Shown: in pieces, positions 11,459-15,062 of the stretch
Layout of the letters: every line of letters starts with the position of its first letter
How positions within the stretch are numbered: the first letter of the stretch is position 1
DNA from: JAWOHX01 sp046484975
GTDB lineage: Bacteria; Bacillota; Clostridia; DUPQ01
Direction: 5' to 3'
DNA length: 15,062 bases
Assembly: GCA_046484975.1 (NCBI GenBank)
Contig: JAWOHX010000078.1
Location: 1 to 15,062, forward strand
Program-made: the position numbers and the translations under genes
The notes under the pieces: generated by a model
Seen by the model: only the letters and a program-made list of their open reading frames with translations
Database searches by the model: none
What the model was told of the DNA's origin: nothing

Positions 11459-12829
11459 ATGCACGACACCACCATCGCCGCCATATCCACTCCTCCGGGA
11501 ACCGGAGGCATCGCCGTTATCCGGATGAGCGGGCCACGGGCTTTTTCCATCGCTTCGGAGGTCTTTGACCAGGGCAGGGCATTTTCAACCATCGGAAGCC
11601 ATACGGTATCCTATGGGCGGATTGTGGACAAGGACGGGCAGACAGTGGACCAGGTGCTTGTGCTGAAGATGAAAAGACCGAGGACATATACCCGGGAAGA
11701 TACGGTGGAAATCCATTGCCACGGGGGACCAGTGGCAAGCAAAACCATCCTGGGTCTGTTGCTGGTGAAAGGCGCGGAACCGGCGGAACCAGGGGAATTC
11801 ACAAAACGGGCCTTTCTCAACGGAAGAATTGACCTGTCCCAGGCGGAAGCGGTGATGGATCTGATCCAGGCGGAAACCGAAAAGAGCGAGAAAGCGGCGG
11901 TACTGCAGCTGGAGGGAAAAGCCGGCAGGGAGATCAGGAAGGCGAGGGATGAAATCATAGAACTGCTTTCCCATATCAATGCATCCATCGACTACCCGGA
12001 ATATGACATCGAGGAAATATCCGTGGGCCGGACAAGGGAGAAGACAAAGGACATCATCGGATTCCTGGAAAAGATCGTATCCAATTACCGGCAGGGACAA
12101 ATACTGAGGGAAGGACTCAACGTGGCCATATACGGCCCCCCCAACGCAGGAAAATCCACTTTGATCAATCTGGCGGCAGGGGAAGAAAAAGCCATTGTCA
12201 CGGACAAGCCCGGAACCACCCGGGACGTGATTGAGGTTCACACCCAGTTGGAGGGCATCCCTGTGGTATTCCATGACACGGCGGGAATCCGCCGGACCAG
12301 GAACACCATAGAAAAGATAGGGATTGAAAAAACCATGAAAGTCCTGAACAAGGCGGATGTTGCCGTCCTGGTCATCGATGCAAAAAAAGGGGTGGACAAG
12401 GAGACGGAGCACATCATCGCCAATATCCGAAAAGAGCATATCGTCTATGTCATCAACAAGACGGACATTGCAGATGGAAACCCGGTCAGGGAACGGCTCA
12501 GGCAGATGGGGGTGACAGACGCCGTGGAAGCCTGCTTCATTCATGAAAAAGGTGTCGCGGAGATTTTTAAAAAAATTCTGGAACCTTATCGGTTGGGAAA
12601 AATCCAGATTCAGGAGATCCATATCACCAATGCAAGACATAAAAATCATATCGACAAGGCCCTGAGACATCTGAAAAACGCAGAAAAGGCAGCGGGAATG
12701 GGAACATATCTGGATCTTCTGTCCGTGGACCTGATGAATGCTGCGGATGAACTGGGTAAAATCACCGGAGAGACGGCCTCGGAAGATGTCATCAGGAAGA
12801 TATTCGAAAAATTTTGTGTGGGGAAATGA
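11459..12829 (+). CDS. mnmE: tRNA modification GTPase MnmE
   Basis: A 456-residue GTPase that, with MnmG, adds the (carboxymethyl)aminomethyl group to U34 of certain tRNAs. The N-terminal folate-binding domain starts DTTIAAISTPPGTGGIAVIR; the G domain, inserted in a helical domain, has G1 GPPNAGKS (226-233), the TDKPGTTRD switch, DTAG and NKTD; the protein ends FCVGK, the catalytic CxGK motif. The start is set at the second of two adjacent ATGs, 11459, because GGAGA (11446-11450) is 8 bases before it (5 before the first, 11456). An in-frame ATG at 11420 lies in a terminator loop and is rejected. It ends 2 bases before mnmG, the usual partner. Confidence 0.96.
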   Translation: MHDTTIAAISTPPGTGGIAVIRMSGPRAFSIASEVFDQGRAFSTIGSHTVSYGRIVDKDGQTVDQVLVLKMKRPRTYTREDTVEIHCHGGPVASKTILGLLLVKGAEPAEPGEFTKRAFLNGRIDLSQAEAVMDLIQAETEKSEKAAVLQLEGKAGREIRKARDEIIELLSHINASIDYPEYDIEEISVGRTREKTKDIIGFLEKIVSNYRQGQILREGLNVAIYGPPNAGKSTLINLAAGEEKAIVTDKPGTTRDVIEVHTQLEGIPVVFHDTAGIRRTRNTIEKIGIEKTMKVLNKADVAVLVIDAKKGVDKETEHIIANIRKEHIVYVINKTDIADGNPVRERLRQMGVTDAVEACFIHEKGVAEIFKKILEPYRLGKIQIQEIHITNARHKNHIDKALRHLKNAEKAAGMGTYLDLLSVDLMNAADELGKITGETASEDVIRKIFEKFCVGK

Positions 12830-12831
12830 GC

Positions 12832-14709
12832 ATGGAATACTTTGCCGGCCAATACGACATCATCGTCATCGGGGCGGGGCACGCAGGCTGCGAAGCGGCC
12901 CTTGCCGGGGCAAGGCTGGGATGCAAGACCCTTTTGTTCACCCTCAACCTCGACGCAGTGGCCAACATGGCATGCAATCCGAGCATTGGCGGAACAGCAA
13001 AAGGGCACCTGGTCCGTGAAATCGACGCCTTGGGAGGCGCCATGGGGAAAATGGCAGACGCCACCACCCTCCAGTCAAAAATGCTTAACCGGGCGAAAGG
13101 ACCCGCAGTCCACTCCCTTCGCACACAAATCGACCGGAGGATGTACCAGCAAAAAATGAAACAGACCCTGGAAGAGCAGGACAACCTGGACCTGCGCCAG
13201 GGAGAAGTCATAAAGATATTTACCAAAGGTGAAAAAGTCTGTGGTGTGGGGACCCTTACGGGAGCCATATATGAAGGGGCTTGCATCATCCTGTGCACCG
13301 GCACCTACCTCAAAGGGCGTGTCATCATCGGTGAGACCAGTTTCCCGGGAGGCCCGGACGGGCTGTTCCCGGCCAATCACCTTTCCGATGACCTTAAAGA
13401 GAAGGGGATGGAGTTGATGCGTTTCAAAACAGGGACCCCCGCCAGGGTTCACAGGAAATCCCTTGATTTATCGAAAATGGAACCCCAGGAGGGGGACATC
13501 CCCATAGTCCCCTTTTCCTTCGACACGGAAATCCTGGACATCCCGCAGATACCCTGCTACCTGACCTACACCAACGGGGAAACCCACAGGGTGATTCGGG
13601 AAAACCTTGCCAGGTCTCCTCTATTCAGCGGGGATATCCAGGGAGTGGGGCCCAGATATTGTCCGTCCATTGAGGACAAGGTGGTCCGTTTCAAAGAGAA
13701 GGAGAGACACCAGGTGTTCATCGAACCCATGGGCAAGGATACATGCGAAATGTATGTCCAGGGAATGTCCAGCTCCATGCCGGAAGAAATCCAGGAAAAA
13801 ATGTTAAAAACCATCCAGGGGATGGAGAACATGAAGATCATGCGACCGGCGTATGCCATTGAATATGATTGTCTCGATTCCCTCCAGCTGAAACCATCCC
13901 TGGAAATGAAAGACTGGGAAGGGCTTTTTTCTGCAGGGCAGATCAACGGGAGTTCCGGGTATGAGGAAGCCGCGGCACAGGGACTGGTCGCCGGCATCAA
14001 CGCGGTGCAGAAAATCCGCGGCGGGGAACCGGTGCTCATTCCCCGTTCTCTCGGATACATCGGCGTTCTCATCGATGACCTGGTCACAAAGGGCACGCCG
14101 GAACCCTACCGGATGATGACCTCCAGAAGTGAATACCGGCTCCTTCTCCGCCAGGACAACGCCGACCAGCGGCTGACCCCCGTCGGATACGAGGTGGGGC
14201 TCATTCCCGAGGAACGCTACCACAGGTTTCTGGACAAGGTTGCAGAAGTGGAGAAATACAAAAAACTGATGAAAACCCGGGTGGTTTCCCCGGGGAAAGC
14301 CAATGAGGTGTTGAAAAAATACAATAGTCCGGAAATATCCAGCGGCATGAGCTGTGAGGAACTGCTGAAAAGGCCCGAGCTGACGTATGACATGATTATG
14401 GAGATGGATGAGTCCCTTTATACGGAAAACAAGGCGGTCAGGGAACAGGTCCAGATCTCCTGCAAGTATGAAGGATACATCAAAAAGCAAGCCGACCTGG
14501 TGAAAAGGCACCAAAAACTGGAGGACATCGCACTGGATACGGCCTTTGATTACAGAACCATTCAGGGGTTGCGCATCGAGGCCAGGCTTAAACTGAACAA
14601 GGTGAAGCCTGCCTCCCTGGGGCAAGCCTCCCGGATATCCGGGGTATCTCCTGCGGACATCAATGTGCTCCTGATCCACCTGGAGCAGAAAAGGAACCGG
14701 AAAAAATGA
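12832..14709 (+). CDS. mnmG: tRNA uridine-5-carboxymethylaminomethyl modification enzyme MnmG (GidA)
   Basis: A 625-residue FAD enzyme, close to the family's usual length, that acts with MnmE on the wobble uridine of tRNAs. The dinucleotide-binding motif IGAGHAG (13-19) is followed by NMACNPSIGGTAKGHLVREI and DALGG, then KGPAVHSLRTQIDRRMY, all family signatures; GTYLKGRVIIG, PCYLTYTN and FSAGQINGSSGYEEAAAQG complete the FAD and active-site regions. The C-terminal helical part includes LRIEARLKLNKVKPASLGQA. ATG 12832 has GGGG (12820-12823) 8 bases upstream; an alternative ATG at 12826 overlaps the mnmE stop (ATGA) but has poor spacing. Its stop overlaps the possible early ATG of rsmG. Confidence 0.97.
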   Translation: MEYFAGQYDIIVIGAGHAGCEAALAGARLGCKTLLFTLNLDAVANMACNPSIGGTAKGHLVREIDALGGAMGKMADATTLQSKMLNRAKGPAVHSLRTQIDRRMYQQKMKQTLEEQDNLDLRQGEVIKIFTKGEKVCGVGTLTGAIYEGACIILCTGTYLKGRVIIGETSFPGGPDGLFPANHLSDDLKEKGMELMRFKTGTPARVHRKSLDLSKMEPQEGDIPIVPFSFDTEILDIPQIPCYLTYTNGETHRVIRENLARSPLFSGDIQGVGPRYCPSIEDKVVRFKEKERHQVFIEPMGKDTCEMYVQGMSSSMPEEIQEKMLKTIQGMENMKIMRPAYAIEYDCLDSLQLKPSLEMKDWEGLFSAGQINGSSGYEEAAAQGLVAGINAVQKIRGGEPVLIPRSLGYIGVLIDDLVTKGTPEPYRMMTSRSEYRLLLRQDNADQRLTPVGYEVGLIPEERYHRFLDKVAEVEKYKKLMKTRVVSPGKANEVLKKYNSPEISSGMSCEELLKRPELTYDMIMEMDESLYTENKAVREQVQISCKYEGYIKKQADLVKRHQKLEDIALDTAFDYRTIQGLRIEARLKLNKVKPASLGQASRISGVSPADINVLLIHLEQKRNRKK

Positions 14710-14717
14710 GGGAAACA

Positions 14718-15062
14718 ATGAAAAAAGGCTTTGCTTTCCTGGGCATGGAATGGACCGGGGAGATCCAGGAGAAATTCGAAGCTTACAGGGGATTGATTCT
14801 TGAGTGGAACAAAAAATTCAATCTTACTGCAATTCTGGACGAACAGGAGATGGCCGTCAAGCATTTCGTGGATTCCCTCACCATTTATCCACAGCTGAAC
14901 AGGAATGGATTTCTGGCGGATGTGGGTTCTGGCGCCGGATTCCCGGGAATTCCCCTGAAGATTGCAGGGTACCCGGGCGAAATGTGCCTGATGGATTCCC
15001 TTTCAAAAAGGGTGGGGTTTTTGGATGAGGCCATCCGGGTGCTGAATCTAGCCGGGACAAGG
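14718..15062 (+). CDS. rsmG: 16S rRNA (guanine-N7) methyltransferase RsmG (GidB), partial
   Basis: The first 115 codons of RsmG, cut by the window end while still in frame. The enzyme methylates a guanine near position 527 of 16S rRNA using SAM; loss of it gives low-level streptomycin resistance in several bacteria. Visible are LEWNKKFNLTAI (about 28-39), VKHFVDSL (47-54) and the SAM-binding loop DVGSGAGFPGIPLKI (68-82), then MDSLSKRVGFL. The start ATG 14718 follows GAGGG (14708-14712); a second in-frame ATG at 14706 overlaps the mnmG stop as ATGA and, with AAGGAA about 8 bases upstream, cannot be excluded. It sits after mnmG as in most Firmicutes. Confidence 0.95.
   Translation, partial: MKKGFAFLGMEWTGEIQEKFEAYRGLILEWNKKFNLTAILDEQEMAVKHFVDSLTIYPQLNRNGFLADVGSGAGFPGIPLKIAGYPGEMCLMDSLSKRVGFLDEAIRVLNLAGTR

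Noticed and set aside
11585..12670. A 361-codon minus-strand frame opposite mnmE
   Set aside because: The plus strand encodes MnmE with all its motifs; the opposite frame shows no domain and runs against the local gene direction.
13804..14718. A 304-codon minus-strand frame opposite mnmG
   Set aside because: A shadow of the mnmG coding strand with no recognisable domain and no ribosome site.
1..15062. Mobile element, CRISPR array, toxin-antitoxin or phage-defence genes
   Set aside because: No transposase, integrase, regularly spaced repeats or unexplained gene was seen; the window is almost fully taken up by conserved origin-region genes.

Overview
This window is a bacterial chromosomal replication-origin region of the kind found in Firmicutes. 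The best fit is class Clostridia: low-to-middle GC, strong GGAGG-type ribosome sites, a remB/DUF370 gene between recF and gyrB, a yaaA S4-domain gene between dnaN and recF, a DUF4446 gene behind parB, and a YidC without a lipoprotein signal. The genus cannot be told from the sequence. Every gene points away from a centre near 7.2-8.9 kb: all genes to the left are on the minus strand and all to the right on the plus strand. The plus strand changes from pyrimidine-rich to purine-rich at the same place.

Left arm, reading leftward from the origin: dnaA (initiator), dnaN (sliding clamp), yaaA, recF, remB and gyrB form a compact run with tiny gaps or overlaps. Then come parA-parB-DUF4446 (chromosome partitioning) and two tandem tRNA-Ser genes (UGA, GCU anticodons) with their own strong promoter. 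Two parS sites are visible. A perfect one (740-755) lies between parB and the DUF4446 gene. A one-mismatch one (2411-2426) lies between gyrB and parA and covers the -35 of the probable par promoter. gyrA does not follow gyrB; the par operon takes its place.

Origin: there are DnaA-box clusters on both sides of dnaA. The dnaA-rpmH gap (8704-9032) holds two consensus and two one-mismatch boxes. The dnaA-dnaN gap (7097-7368) holds weaker boxes plus an AT-rich palindrome and four TAG triplets beside a DnaA box, a layout like the DnaA-trio unwinding element of Bacillus subtilis.

Right arm: rpmH (ribosomal L34), rnpA (RNase P protein), yidD, yidC (membrane insertase) and jag (KH/R3H RNA-binding protein) are driven by a near-ideal promoter at 8924-8953. 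The run ends in an intrinsic terminator at 11411-11445. After that come mnmE and mnmG (tRNA wobble-uridine modification) and rsmG (16S rRNA methyltransferase), which is cut by the window end.

Together the genes couple origin firing, replication, supercoiling, segregation, translation and membrane insertion. All protein genes belong to known families and I found no mobile element, CRISPR array or clearly new system. The points most worth a second look are the parS/promoter overlap, the par operon replacing gyrA, the terminator with a -10-like loop before mnmE, and substitutions in GyrB, ParB and DnaA motifs. Several start codons are placed here by ribosome-site spacing: TTG for DUF4446, recF and yidD, GTG for rpmH, and internal ATGs for gyrB, dnaN, mnmE and mnmG.
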